A stretch of 10,421 nucleotides of DNA from an uncultured Acetatifactor sp. (GCA_948896875.1 CAQUWW010000104.1:1-10421); one strand, 5' to 3'. Numbered from the stretch's first letter, positions 1 to 8,026 are shown. The notes: generated from the sequence alone by a model not told the origin. Numbers and translations are program-made.

Positions 1-1106
1 TTCAATGCGGGAATCGCTATAAATTCCGCGCCCTCGATTTCACAGCTATTCACGGATGTGGCGGAATTGCTGGCCTGTTGATGTGCCGAAAACAGTTCGC
101 CCTTCGCCAGCTTGCCGCGGACATCGCCTTTGCCGACACTGGGGAAGTCTTTATCAATCAGCCCCTCATTCCACCAATTGTTCAACCGCTCCAGAAATGC
201 CTTGTAATTGTCATCGTACATGGCAAACTGCACATTCTCCCCATCTGTGCAATAAAAAGGATAAGCACACTGATAAGCATTGCTTAAGCTGGAAAGCATT
301 GCCTGCTGGTACAGCCAGCGCATCTCTGACGAAAAAGGAATCATATCCGGATACTTCGCCTTTACTGCTTTCAGCACCTCTTCAAACTCGTCGATGGTAG
401 TGGGAACTTCCATCTGCAGCTCGTCCAGAATATCCTTGCGGAGCACAATCCCTCTGTCCTGCATTGCATACTCTGTATCCTCAATGTTCGCAAAGCACCA
501 GATTCTTCCGTCGTCTGTGGTCACCTGGCTCTTCACATCCGGATTCTCCTCCAGCCAGGCCAGATAATTCGGCATCCATTCGGGATGTTCATTCAAATCA
601 ATAATATATCCCTCATCGATGGCCGCCGCAGGGCCGCCCTTATAAGACTTATTAAAGCAGTTTACGATAATATCCGGCAAATCATGAGCGATCAGCATAT
701 ACATAAATTCTTCACTACGGCTGTCAGAATGTATTCCATTGCTCTCAATATAAGCGCCGGATCCCTGAGAAAGCACACCGATACCTCCCATCAGATACTT
801 TTCAGGGTCGGAAAACGCTTCCTCTGCGGTAAGTTCACCCCAATCCTTCTCCTCATCACCGTAATTCAGCGTCAGCTTCACATGCTCCATAGGATATGTA
901 AATTCTTCCGGTTCCGCATCTGCCTGCTCCCCATCTGTCTGTGCCGTGCTTTCCGGTGAACTGCTTTCCTGCTGGCTGGTGCTTTCCTGTGCTGAATCAG
1001 GTCCGCTGCTCTGCTGGCTGGCAGGCTCCCCACATCCGGCAAGCATCCCGACACACAGTGCGGTTACAGAAAGCAGACTCAAGAGTTTCTTTGCACGTTC
1101 TTTCAT
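1..1106 (-). CDS. ABC transporter sugar-binding lipoprotein, 3' end outside window
   Basis: This is an extracellular solute-binding protein of a carbohydrate ABC importer, anchored to the outer face of the membrane and delivering oligosaccharide to permeases probably encoded further left. The start at 1106 is fixed by GGAGG seven bases upstream. Residues 1-25 form a lipoprotein signal peptide (basic MKERAKK, hydrophobic stretch, lipobox LAGC with Cys25). A Ser/Gln/Glu-rich linker follows to about residue 66. The mature part shows typical family phrases: HDLPDIIV, then GIVLRKDILDELQMEVPTTI and a following FEEVLKAVKAKYPDMIPF-like segment. It runs 368 codons to the window edge without a stop. 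Family members are usually longer, so the C-terminus is missing from the window, not from the gene. It resembles the LplA/YtcQ group, members of which import pectin-derived oligosaccharides; the actual ligand is inference. It has its own promoter, unlike the hydrolases upstream. Confidence 0.93.
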   Translation of the reverse strand, partial: MKERAKKLLSLLSVTALCVGMLAGCGEPASQQSSGPDSAQESTSQQESSSPESTAQTDGEQADAEPEEFTYPMEHVKLTLNYGDEEKDWGELTAEEAFSDPEKYLMGGIGVLSQGSGAYIESNGIHSDSRSEEFMYMLIAHDLPDIIVNCFNKSYKGGPAAAIDEGYIIDLNEHPEWMPNYLAWLEENPDVKSQVTTDDGRIWCFANIEDTEYAMQDRGIVLRKDILDELQMEVPTTIDEFEEVLKAVKAKYPDMIPFSSEMRWLYQQAMLSSLSNAYQCAYPFYCTDGENVQFAMYDDNYKAFLERLNNWWNEGLIDKDFPSVGKGDVRGKLAKGELFSAHQQASNSATSVNSCEIEGAEFIAIPAL

Positions 1107-1168
1107 TTCTTTTCCTCCATACATTATTATAGTTTATTGGTTACATTCGTTCCTCTGTGCTGATTCTT

Positions 1169-1197
1169 ATTGTATCATTAACGTTAATGTCTGTCAA
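1169..1197 (-). promoter_or_regulatory. SigA-type promoter of the binding-protein gene
   Basis: On the minus strand a perfect -35 TTGACA (1197-1192) is followed by a 17-base spacer and a -10 TACAAT (1174-1169), a near-consensus housekeeping promoter. Transcription would start near 1162, giving a leader of about 56 bases before the ATG at 1106. A palindrome fills most of the spacer, so bound repressor would block RNA polymerase directly. Confidence 0.82.
1176..1189. promoter_or_regulatory. Palindromic operator, copy 3 (CATTAACGTTAATG)
   Basis: This is a perfect 14-base palindrome with a central CG, lying between the -35 and -10 elements of the binding-protein promoter. The 12-base core ATTAACGTTAAT is repeated exactly at 10181-10192 and with one change at 10053-10064, ahead of the glycyl radical enzyme operon. 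CG-centred palindromes of this kind are typical of LacI-family regulators. It does not match the CcpA cre consensus well, because the flanking TG...CA and inner AAA/TTT are missing. Confidence 0.8.
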
Positions 1198-1257
1198 CAT
1201 TATTTTTCCTTTTTGTCAAAATTAGTGATATCGGGGCAGTTGTTCCGCTCTGCAGTC
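1198..1257. other. Short gap after the GH29 gene, no terminator seen
   Basis: These bases separate the fucosidase stop from the next promoter. I see no GC-rich stem followed by a T run in the direction of transcription. A second TTGACA occurs at 1219-1214 but has no usable -10 at 17 bases. Transcription from the upstream operon may therefore run on into the transporter gene. Confidence 0.5.
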
Positions 1258-2496
1258 TTATTCAAATTCTACTTCTGCCACTCTGACTACGTAGTTACAC
1301 CCATAGGAATAGCCTGTGGCATTGACCCAGAGGTTCTCACCATTCTGGACAAATTCCAGCACCTCTTTGTTGTCTGTCCATCTGACACTGCGCACTTTCC
1401 GGCCGGTTCCGGAGAAATGTCTGAACCCGGGGCCTCCTTTTGATACCACCACATGACTGCTTCCCCGCACCTTCAGGTCATGAATGAACAGATATGTCTT
1501 GTCATCCATATCCAGGGCAAAGTTCCTGTCTTCTCCCTCCATTTTGCCGGGTTTCCCCTGGTAAACGGACTGTCCGCAGGTCTCAATCCATCGCCCCATG
1601 GCCTCCAGCATGGCCTTCTGCATGGCCGGGATCCCGCCTTCTCCTTCCGGCCCCACATTGAGCAGATAATTGGCCCCCACCTTTCTACAGGCACAAAGTG
1701 TCTCGATGATTTCCGGAAGGCTCTTATAATTGTAATCATTTTGGCCGAATCCCCAGTGATCATTCATGGTGTGGCACATCTCCGCCGCAACATATTTGGA
1801 CATGCCTTCTCTGTCCATTGGCACAGGACGTCCCTGTTCAAATGTCACGCTGTCAATCTCAGGGTTGCCCAGCGCACCTCTGGCACCCAGTCCCGTATTG
1901 TTGACAATAATGGCATCGGGCTGATGACGGCGGATCACCGCATACAGCTTATCTTCCTGCCAGTCTGTGCCGGCGGGCTTAGACCAGTTTCCGTCAAACC
2001 ACAGACCGCCGATTTTTCCATACTGTGTGCACAAAAGTTCCACGCTGTCTCTCAAGTACTGCAGAAAGCTGTCAAAATCCTTCTCAAAGGACTCCTGGTA
2101 CCAGTCATAGGTGGCATGATAGAAAAACGGCAGGATTCCCTCCGCCTTACAGGCGTCCGTAAATTCCCGAATCAAGTCCCTGCCACAGGCCGAATGAGGC
2201 GCATCATAATCGCTCAGCCCTTTTGCATCATACAGGCAGAAACCGTCATGATGCTTTGTGGTGAGGGTAATATACTTCATCCCCGCCCTTTTTGCCGTTC
2301 TCACAATCTCTCCTGCATCAAAATCTCTGGCGGTAAAAGTATCTGCCAGCTTCTTATACTCCTCCTTCGGGATCTTTTCCATATGCATAATCCACTCTCC
2401 CCGCCCAAGCTGGGAATAGAGGCCATAGTGAATGAACATGCCAAGGCCCATATTTTCAAATCGTGCCACTCTCTCCTCCGGAATCGGTATTGCCAT
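1258..2496 (-). CDS. GH29 alpha-L-fucosidase, cytoplasmic
   Basis: This is a retaining exo-glycosidase that releases terminal alpha-linked L-fucose. The 412-residue protein carries GH29 hallmarks: GLGMFIHYGLYS (about 18-29), the KHHDGFCLYD motif (81-90), the nucleophile region GGLWFDGNWS with Asp168, the MNDHWGFG segment (244-251) and NYLLNVGPEGEG (276-287). The general acid is less conserved in GH29, and I do not assign it. A short beta-sandwich tail follows from about residue 330. The ATG at 2496 is chosen because GGAGG lies nine bases upstream; the ATG at 2514 would have that site inside its own coding sequence. There is no signal peptide, so it should act inside the cell on imported oligosaccharide. 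It is the last gene of the hydrolase run, 179 bases after the gene upstream. Fucosidase is the best call; linkage preference cannot be read from sequence. Confidence 0.93.
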   Translation of the reverse strand: MAIPIPEERVARFENMGLGMFIHYGLYSQLGRGEWIMHMEKIPKEEYKKLADTFTARDFDAGEIVRTAKRAGMKYITLTTKHHDGFCLYDAKGLSDYDAPHSACGRDLIREFTDACKAEGILPFFYHATYDWYQESFEKDFDSFLQYLRDSVELLCTQYGKIGGLWFDGNWSKPAGTDWQEDKLYAVIRRHQPDAIIVNNTGLGARGALGNPEIDSVTFEQGRPVPMDREGMSKYVAAEMCHTMNDHWGFGQNDYNYKSLPEIIETLCACRKVGANYLLNVGPEGEGGIPAMQKAMLEAMGRWIETCGQSVYQGKPGKMEGEDRNFALDMDDKTYLFIHDLKVRGSSHVVVSKGGPGFRHFSGTGRKVRSVRWTDNKEVLEFVQNGENLWVNATGYSYGCNYVVRVAEVEFE

Positions 2497-2513
2497 CTTG
2501 TCTTCCCTCCTCA

Positions 2514-2675
2514 TTATAGTTCCGCATTGTACCTTCCAAGCCCATTTCCGTAAATTTCTCTGCGCGCTTGTTCAGGTACAATGCTGTATAGTTCTATTTC
2601 ACTATATCTTATTTTTTCCATGTAAGCATGTGGTAAATCTTGATAGTTTCGGTAAAAATGCCCTGCTGCCCTTCG
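2514..2675 (-). other. Open in-frame extension after the UGA of the upstream gene
   Basis: Directly after the TGA at 2678-2676 the same frame stays open for 53 codons to a TAA at 2516-2514. The TGA is followed by C, which is the leakiest stop context. The extension would read RRAAGHFYRNYQDLPHAYME and continue with stretches such as PEQARREIYGNGLGRYNAEL. An ATG at 2621 could start a 35-codon ORF but has no ribosome-binding site. An open stretch of this length is expected by chance in roughly one case in twelve. It could be a readthrough tail, the remnant of a truncated gene, or simply spacer. Confidence 0.25.
2524..2584. repeat. 11-base perfect inverted repeat in the gap before GH29
   Basis: GCATTGTACCT (2524-2534) and AGGTACAATGC (2574-2584) are exact reverse complements separated by 39 bases. 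They lie in the 179-base gap between the TIM-barrel gene and the fucosidase gene, just upstream of its Shine-Dalgarno site. In the transcript they could form an 11-base-pair stem with a large loop, possibly setting processing or relative expression. No T run follows, so it is not an intrinsic terminator. Confidence 0.4.
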
Positions 2676-4742
2676 TCACTCACATTGAATCCGCAGCACC
2701 GCCCCTTCATAAAGTCCTAAATTCAAGCCGCAGCAGCGAATTTCATTTCCTGCGATTTCCAGTTCTCCTCCCGGGCCGCATCCTCTTGTCAGACCGGCTG
2801 ATTTCACCTTTCCGGGTATGCGTATGTTCATCTTCTCCACTTTGTCCGCCGTCAGATTGGCCATAAACAAAGCCATCTCGTCCTTCCTCTTCTTCACACA
2901 TAAAAGCAGGTAGGACGCATTGTCCGCAATCACGCCGGTCCCTCCGGAAAGTCGTTCACAGATTTCTTTTAAAAGCTTCACCCGGTAATTCGTATAAAAT
3001 CCACCGCCCACCGCTCCGTTGCCCGCATAAATAACCACCCTGCCTCCAAAGGAATTCTGAAATTCCGTAAAACCCGGATATTCTCTTCCCTCAGGTGTGA
3101 TCAGGCGGCTCAGCTCCTTTCCCTCTTTCGGAAGCAGATGATTCCACTTTCCTCCCTCTATCCGGGAAGGCACGCGAACCGGACTGTTATCCTGATGCCG
3201 CATGGTACATAACAATTCGCTGGCACTGATACATTCCATAGTCTCTCCGACCTCCGCTCCCAGCCACTCTCCGAAGCCTCTCCTTTTCAACACTTCGGCG
3301 GCTCCCGCATCCAGCAACACCCCCTTCGTCAATACCTTCCGAATCTCTTCGTCCTTCAGCAGCGCCGCCGTACAGGCATCCAGCGCCACACAGGCAGCTT
3401 CTTCCAGATGCTCCGGCGTCACATATCTGCAGGCAATGCCGCATTTGATCAGCACCTTGTCCCACAGCCTTCCCCGGGCCAGCTCCTCCATTTCCCTGAC
3501 CTTCCTGCCATTCCAGGGAGCTCCCGCCCGGTCCGGCGCGGTCACCAGCGCCATTCCCTCGCTTTGCCAGTCCCAGAGCTCCCAGCTTTGCATGGTCCGG
3601 ACAAAGGGTGCAAGTTTCGTCAACAGTTCCCCGTATTCCGGTTCTTCGGCCAGCACACAGCCCTCCAGATCATAGATGCTCAGGGTGATTCCCGCGCTTC
3701 CAAGAAATGCGGCCAGCATAATCTGATACCCTGTGGCCGCCAGGGATTTTGACCATCTGGTAAAACGGGTATTCTCAATCTCCGGGCAGAAGGCAAATTC
3801 TTTTCCATACTGACTTGCCACATTGGCTTTCAGCTGTTCGAACAGCAGGTAAGAATCAAAAAAGTCTTCCGGCAGCCCCTCCTTGTAGGGCCCGAAATAG
3901 GGCCTGAGCAGCGGCACATCCTTTCCGCTTAAGCTTACCAGGAAGTCTCCCCAGTGCCGTCCCTCCACGCTGTGTACATCCGGTGTGGACGTCATAATCG
4001 CAATTCTGGTCTCCGGCGAGACTTCGTGAATGCTGCGCTCCACCCAATGGGCCGTTTCCGTCATACAGTCCCCGGCAAAGGCCATCCAGTCCGCTCTGGC
4101 ACTGCCTTCCAGAATTCCTGCCACCAGCTCTTCCCGGGTATGGCTTGTATGCATTCTGGCATTGTAAAGCTCCATATGTCTCGGGCAAAAGCAGCCGTAA
4201 TCCGTTTTCCTGCCCGAGTACTTCCCCTGCCATCTGGCTTTGGAGGCGGTACCATGATTATGAAAGCGCATATCATCGTCCATCCAGATCACATCAGGCT
4301 CCGTAGACGCCCACATCCGCAGCTTTTTCCCTGCGGTTTCACGGAATTTCTCCCCCGCCATGCAGGCGACGCCGCCGGATTCCATACCTTTTTCGTCCAC
4401 ATACAGTTCCCACTGATATACATCCCGCAGGTCGGCGCCGCCATCCGAAGCGCCGCATAGATTCTGGTAATTCAGTTGATAGGATATTCCCTTTTCTCTG
4501 AGCCGCACAGCCAGCTGCTTTACCACTTCCACGTAACAGGCCGTATGCTCCGGTGTGTCCGGAAGATAGTACCAGCAGGGATTGGAATCCACATACAGCA
4601 TGACGGCGGGAACCTGGTATCTCACACAGAATTCCACCAGTCCCTCCATACGGTTCCGGACGGCTTCCTCATCATACAAAGGCCCACAGGGCAGATAATA
4701 TCTCAAAATATAATTTGCCTGCTCCTTCTTTCTCTCCCACAT
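2676..4742 (-). CDS. TIM-barrel glycoside hydrolase-like protein with trimerisation-type domain, family uncertain
   Basis: I cannot name a GH family with confidence. The 688-residue protein begins with a probable TIM barrel (about 10-360) in which strand ends carry acidic clusters: DVIWMDDDMRFHNHG (Asp155-157) and FCPEIENTRF (Glu321, Glu323), candidates for catalytic residues. A GCFC pair (Cys184, Cys186) recalls Cys positions seen in some GH42-like enzymes. Residues about 398-497 look like the flavodoxin-like trimerisation domain of beta-galactosidase-type enzymes, with YVTPEHLEE and GVLLDAGAAEVLKRRGFGEW. A beta-rich tail ends the protein. There is no signal peptide, so it is cytoplasmic. 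The ATG at 4742 is chosen because AAGGTGA sits seven bases upstream; a start at 4826 would overlap the preceding gene by 50 bases and lacks such a site. It lies 34 bases after the GH28-like gene, clearly cotranscribed. Likely role: trimming an oligosaccharide. Confidence 0.75.
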   Translation of the reverse strand: MWERKKEQANYILRYYLPCGPLYDEEAVRNRMEGLVEFCVRYQVPAVMLYVDSNPCWYYLPDTPEHTACYVEVVKQLAVRLREKGISYQLNYQNLCGASDGGADLRDVYQWELYVDEKGMESGGVACMAGEKFRETAGKKLRMWASTEPDVIWMDDDMRFHNHGTASKARWQGKYSGRKTDYGCFCPRHMELYNARMHTSHTREELVAGILEGSARADWMAFAGDCMTETAHWVERSIHEVSPETRIAIMTSTPDVHSVEGRHWGDFLVSLSGKDVPLLRPYFGPYKEGLPEDFFDSYLLFEQLKANVASQYGKEFAFCPEIENTRFTRWSKSLAATGYQIMLAAFLGSAGITLSIYDLEGCVLAEEPEYGELLTKLAPFVRTMQSWELWDWQSEGMALVTAPDRAGAPWNGRKVREMEELARGRLWDKVLIKCGIACRYVTPEHLEEAACVALDACTAALLKDEEIRKVLTKGVLLDAGAAEVLKRRGFGEWLGAEVGETMECISASELLCTMRHQDNSPVRVPSRIEGGKWNHLLPKEGKELSRLITPEGREYPGFTEFQNSFGGRVVIYAGNGAVGGGFYTNYRVKLLKEICERLSGGTGVIADNASYLLLCVKKRKDEMALFMANLTADKVEKMNIRIPGKVKSAGLTRGCGPGGELEIAGNEIRCCGLNLGLYEGAVLRIQCE

Positions 4743-4776
4743 ACCTTCTTCACCTTTTCCTCTTCCCAATTCCTTC

Positions 4777-7140
4777 TCACAGCTTTCGTATGGTGAAATC
4801 CTCAAATACTGCCTGACAGACCTCATTTTTCACACTGTTGGCATAGGCGAAGATTGCCACATCCTGTATCTTCCCTGCCGTCGCTATCCGGGCGGTGTTC
4901 GGATCTGTCTCCCAGTGTTCGCAATCGCTGCTGTAACTGGCCTGGAAGGCATTGCCCCGCTTCACAATCCGAATCCAATAGCCGTACCCGACAGACATAC
5001 AGGTCTGCATCTCCGTCTCTCCATCCCCGTCTTCGTCTGCTCTCCAGATTCCCATTCCGCCATACTTGGGCGCCACAGTCATGACAGCCAGGCTTTTCTC
5101 TTCCTGTGCCCTGTTCATGTCGTTGCAGATCATCAGACCTGCCGCCGCATACTGGCCGGTGAAATCCTGAGATATGACCCGGACGGTGGCCTCGAAGTCT
5201 CCCTCTATCCTTTGATACAGGGCCGCATACTCAAAAATCCTTAAATATTCCAAATCTCCCGTATCCGAATACAGCTTTCCTCCCGCCGTGATATGGATCC
5301 GATTTCCGGATGCCTGGTATCTGGAAAAGGTGTTGGCCGCAAGCTGAAAGTTCCAGTCCAGATATCCGGGAATCCGGTATCTGTCCCCTTCTGAGTACGG
5401 GCACTTTGTCCGCAGGCAAATCTCCTTCTCCTCCCCCGGTTCCAGCTCAAACACCGCCTCGTCCAGCGTCACATCCTTCTTTTTCAGACACAGTACATCC
5501 GCCAGCTTTGTACCGCCCAGATTCCGGGCCCGAAGGAGAAATGCAAATCCCACCGGCTCTTCTCTGACCTCCACGGAAGGGTCTATCCACAGCTTCCCGG
5601 GCGTCTGAATGACCTGGGTCTCCCATTCCTGGCCTTCCACGGTGACGCTCCTTTTTCCCGTCTCATACAGAGGACAGGTGGTAAAGGGAAGCTCCTTCGT
5701 CTCTCCCCCATAAAGCCAGCCGTCCACCACAGCGGCGGGACATCCGTCCACGGCAACCTCGCGTCTGAAATATCCTTCCGGCCCCTTGTTTTTCACCAGC
5801 AGTTTCCCGTCAAATCTCCCCCCTGCCGGAAGAGAATGCGCCCCTTCCGTAAACGAGCATTCCGGACTTATCACCCTTGGCACAAGCGCATCCTCCGGCA
5901 CATCCGCTTCCACCTTTACCGCCTCCGGGGCGGTGACCAGACAGCCGGTATCCAGAACGATTCTCTCCGAATCCCTTCCCGCCACTTTAAGCAGCGGGGC
6001 CTCCTGTCCGCTCATCACCTTCTCCACCAGAACCTCTTTGCAGTTTTTCAGAGAAATCAATGGAGTATACTCCCCTTCCACCCTCCATCCGCTGATGAGG
6101 GCTCCGCTCACAGATTCCAGTCTCAGCAGAGGACTCCCCGACGTCAACGCCTGGCCGGCAAAGGAAATTCCTGTCAGCGATATATTTTCAATCGGTGCTC
6201 CGGCATATCCCACAATGCGGGAAACCCTTTTCACCCCTTCCAGCCGAATATTCTCAAGTGAAATATTCCGAATGATGGGTTCGGCCACATCCACCTGGGT
6301 AATGTCCACAAGGCACTTGCAGTCTTCGGCAAATATATTTGACATCCTCACATTCTCAATCACCCGATCCGGAGTCTCCTTCATAGTGGGCCGCATCAGC
6401 TGAATACAGCAGACTGAGTTGAAATTCCGGAAAATGCAGTCGTGTACTATGATGTTGCGGAAAATACCTGCCGTGCCTGTGCCGATCTTAAACGCAGGAT
6501 GGGTGGTATCCTCAATCACTGTGTTGGACACCACTATATTCTCGCTTAAGAAGCCGCAGTCCGGTCTGGTATCATAGCGATGCCCTACGCTTTCATTTTT
6601 GATACAAATGCAGTCATCGCCGCTGCCCTTGATATAGACGCCGTCTATCTGTACATTCTGGCAGCAGACCAGGTCGATGCTGTCCTTACGGCCGTCAATT
6701 ACACTGATTCCAAGCAGCTTTACATGGGAGCAGCCGTTGAAAGTCAACGCCCAGTCCGAAGAGTTCAACACCTGGACCTGCTCCATCCGAAGATTCTTCG
6801 AGTTCCGAATGACCAAAGTGAACACGCCTCTCCCGGGAATCAACCTGCCGTCGATAGCCCCTCTTCCCTTGATCGTTACATTTTCCACTCTATCGCCCTG
6901 CAGAAAAACTGTTTCTCCAGGCTCCGTCTTCTTCAACAGAGTCGCCCCTGCCTCCAGCTCCATAGTCACATTGCTCTTCAAAATCAGACCTGCCGACCTG
7001 TAATTGCCCGGAGGAAAGTACACCGTTCCTCCCCCGTTTTCATGGCAGGCATCAATGGCGCTCTGAATTGCTTTGGTATCGGGAATTTCCCCTTTTCCTG
7101 TGGCGCCAAATTGCATAACCGAAAACACTGCTTTTTCCAT
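4777..7140 (-). CDS. GH28-like parallel beta-helix hydrolase with C-terminal beta-sandwich module
   Basis: This 787-residue protein is probably a glycosidase or polygalacturonase-like enzyme on a pectic or related oligosaccharide. The N-terminus, starting MEKAVFSVMQFGATGKGEIP, followed by DTKAIQSAIDACHENGGGTV and YFPPGNY, is the classic opening of the pectate-lyase-superfamily beta helix, which runs to about residue 400. GH28 acidic positions appear as KDSID (Asp153, Asp156) and GSGDDCICIK (Asp175, Asp176). His214 stands in THPAFKIGT where GHG is usual, and the RIK motif is not recognisable. Residues about 430-590 look like two Ig-like modules. The last 170 residues match the DUF1349-like sandwich pattern (GDFEATVRV, AAAGLMIC, YWIRIVKRGN, FQASYSSDCEHW). 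There is no signal peptide. GGAGG seven bases before the ATG at 7140 decides the start over an ATG at 7176. It lies 53 bases after the activase gene. Fold is sure; exact substrate is not. Confidence 0.86.
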   Translation of the reverse strand: MEKAVFSVMQFGATGKGEIPDTKAIQSAIDACHENGGGTVYFPPGNYRSAGLILKSNVTMELEAGATLLKKTEPGETVFLQGDRVENVTIKGRGAIDGRLIPGRGVFTLVIRNSKNLRMEQVQVLNSSDWALTFNGCSHVKLLGISVIDGRKDSIDLVCCQNVQIDGVYIKGSGDDCICIKNESVGHRYDTRPDCGFLSENIVVSNTVIEDTTHPAFKIGTGTAGIFRNIIVHDCIFRNFNSVCCIQLMRPTMKETPDRVIENVRMSNIFAEDCKCLVDITQVDVAEPIIRNISLENIRLEGVKRVSRIVGYAGAPIENISLTGISFAGQALTSGSPLLRLESVSGALISGWRVEGEYTPLISLKNCKEVLVEKVMSGQEAPLLKVAGRDSERIVLDTGCLVTAPEAVKVEADVPEDALVPRVISPECSFTEGAHSLPAGGRFDGKLLVKNKGPEGYFRREVAVDGCPAAVVDGWLYGGETKELPFTTCPLYETGKRSVTVEGQEWETQVIQTPGKLWIDPSVEVREEPVGFAFLLRARNLGGTKLADVLCLKKKDVTLDEAVFELEPGEEKEICLRTKCPYSEGDRYRIPGYLDWNFQLAANTFSRYQASGNRIHITAGGKLYSDTGDLEYLRIFEYAALYQRIEGDFEATVRVISQDFTGQYAAAGLMICNDMNRAQEEKSLAVMTVAPKYGGMGIWRADEDGDGETEMQTCMSVGYGYWIRIVKRGNAFQASYSSDCEHWETDPNTARIATAGKIQDVAIFAYANSVKNEVCQAVFEDFTIRKL

Positions 7141-7193
7141 AATTGGTCCTCCATTCCAGTTCCGCTGCCTTCGCATAAATGCCCCTCACTATC

Positions 7194-8012
7194 CTATTTT
7201 ACCAGTATAGCATTTTGAAAGTAGCTCTCGAATCTGTCTTCTCTGTTCCTTAGCTCCCCCAGGGAAAACTGCATCCCCGCCATATCATATTTTGCCCCGG
7301 CCAAAGGGTTATATTTCAACAGCTCCACAGGATCGTCCCCCACAATCTCCGATATTCGCATCAGGTTTTCGGCCGTATCCGTAATCTCGGGAATCAACGG
7401 CACACGGAAAACATACTGCTTTCCGCTTTTTTTCAGATACTGGATATTGCGCAGTATTGGAGCATTGTCCACACCTGTATATTTCCGGTGCATCTCCGGG
7501 TCAGCCAGCTTAATGTCCTGCATAATCAGGTCAAAATGATTGATGACCCGCACATAAGTCTCTTCCTCAGCGTATCCGCTGGTCTGTATCGCTCTGTGTA
7601 TCCCGCATAGCTGTTTTGCAAGGGCACAGACAAAATCAGCCTGCAGCAGAGGCTCACCCCCTGAAACGGTCACACCGCCTTCCGCCAGATTGAAAAACTC
7701 CCTGTATTCCATCACTCTCTCCGCCGCTTCTCTTTCAGTGACAGTCTGCCCCGATACAGTCAGGCAGCCGTTGGCGCAGGCGTGAATGCATTTCCCCCAT
7801 GGTCTGCACTCGCTGTGGCCGCAGGGCATCTGACAATTCCCGCAGTGGGAACACAGATTCTTCCTGTAAAGCAGCTGTGGCCCGGCTTTCAGTCCCTCCG
7901 GATTGTGGCACCACACACATCTCAGCGGGCACCCCTTCATAAAGACGGTGACTCGCATCCCCGGTCCGTCATGAATGGAAAATTCTTTGATATCAAATAT
8001 GGTTCCTTCCAT
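7194..8012 (-). CDS. Glycyl radical enzyme activating enzyme (radical SAM)
   Basis: This 272-residue activase uses S-adenosylmethionine and a [4Fe-4S] cluster to abstract hydrogen from the glycine of its partner, here almost certainly the enzyme encoded 14 bases upstream. The radical-SAM motif CxxxCxxC is at Cys28, Cys32 and Cys35 (KGCPLRCVWCHNPEG), and the SAM-binding GGEP at 118-121. An inserted ferredoxin-like region holds eight further cysteines: C54, C57, C60, C64, then C69, C75, C79 and C83. The first four have regular CxxCxxCxxxC spacing; the last four do not follow the usual second repeat. The segment from GKCIHAC is otherwise like normal activases. The start at 8012 has an AAGGCGG site that overlaps the stop of the upstream gene, fitting translational coupling. 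The family (PflA-like, HpdA/CutD class with auxiliary clusters) is certain; only the partner's chemistry is unknown. Confidence 0.95.
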   Translation of the reverse strand: MEGTIFDIKEFSIHDGPGMRVTVFMKGCPLRCVWCHNPEGLKAGPQLLYRKNLCSHCGNCQMPCGHSECRPWGKCIHACANGCLTVSGQTVTEREAAERVMEYREFFNLAEGGVTVSGGEPLLQADFVCALAKQLCGIHRAIQTSGYAEEETYVRVINHFDLIMQDIKLADPEMHRKYTGVDNAPILRNIQYLKKSGKQYVFRVPLIPEITDTAENLMRISEIVGDDPVELLKYNPLAGAKYDMAGMQFSLGELRNREDRFESYFQNAILVK

Positions 8013-8026
8013 TTCTCTGTCCGCCT

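Noticed and set aside
1176..1189. Reading the palindrome as a CcpA catabolite (cre) site
   Set aside because: The central CG fits, but TTAACGTTAA lacks the TG...CA ends and the inner A/T pattern of cre. A dedicated LacI-type operator fits better.
2513..2518. TATAAT just upstream of the fucosidase Shine-Dalgarno
   Set aside because: A start about seven bases downstream would fall at or inside the ribosome-binding site, and no -35 is seen.
1453..2553. Plus-strand open frame of 366 codons
   Set aside because: It is the antisense shadow of the GH29 gene, which has conserved catalytic motifs and a good ribosome-binding site.
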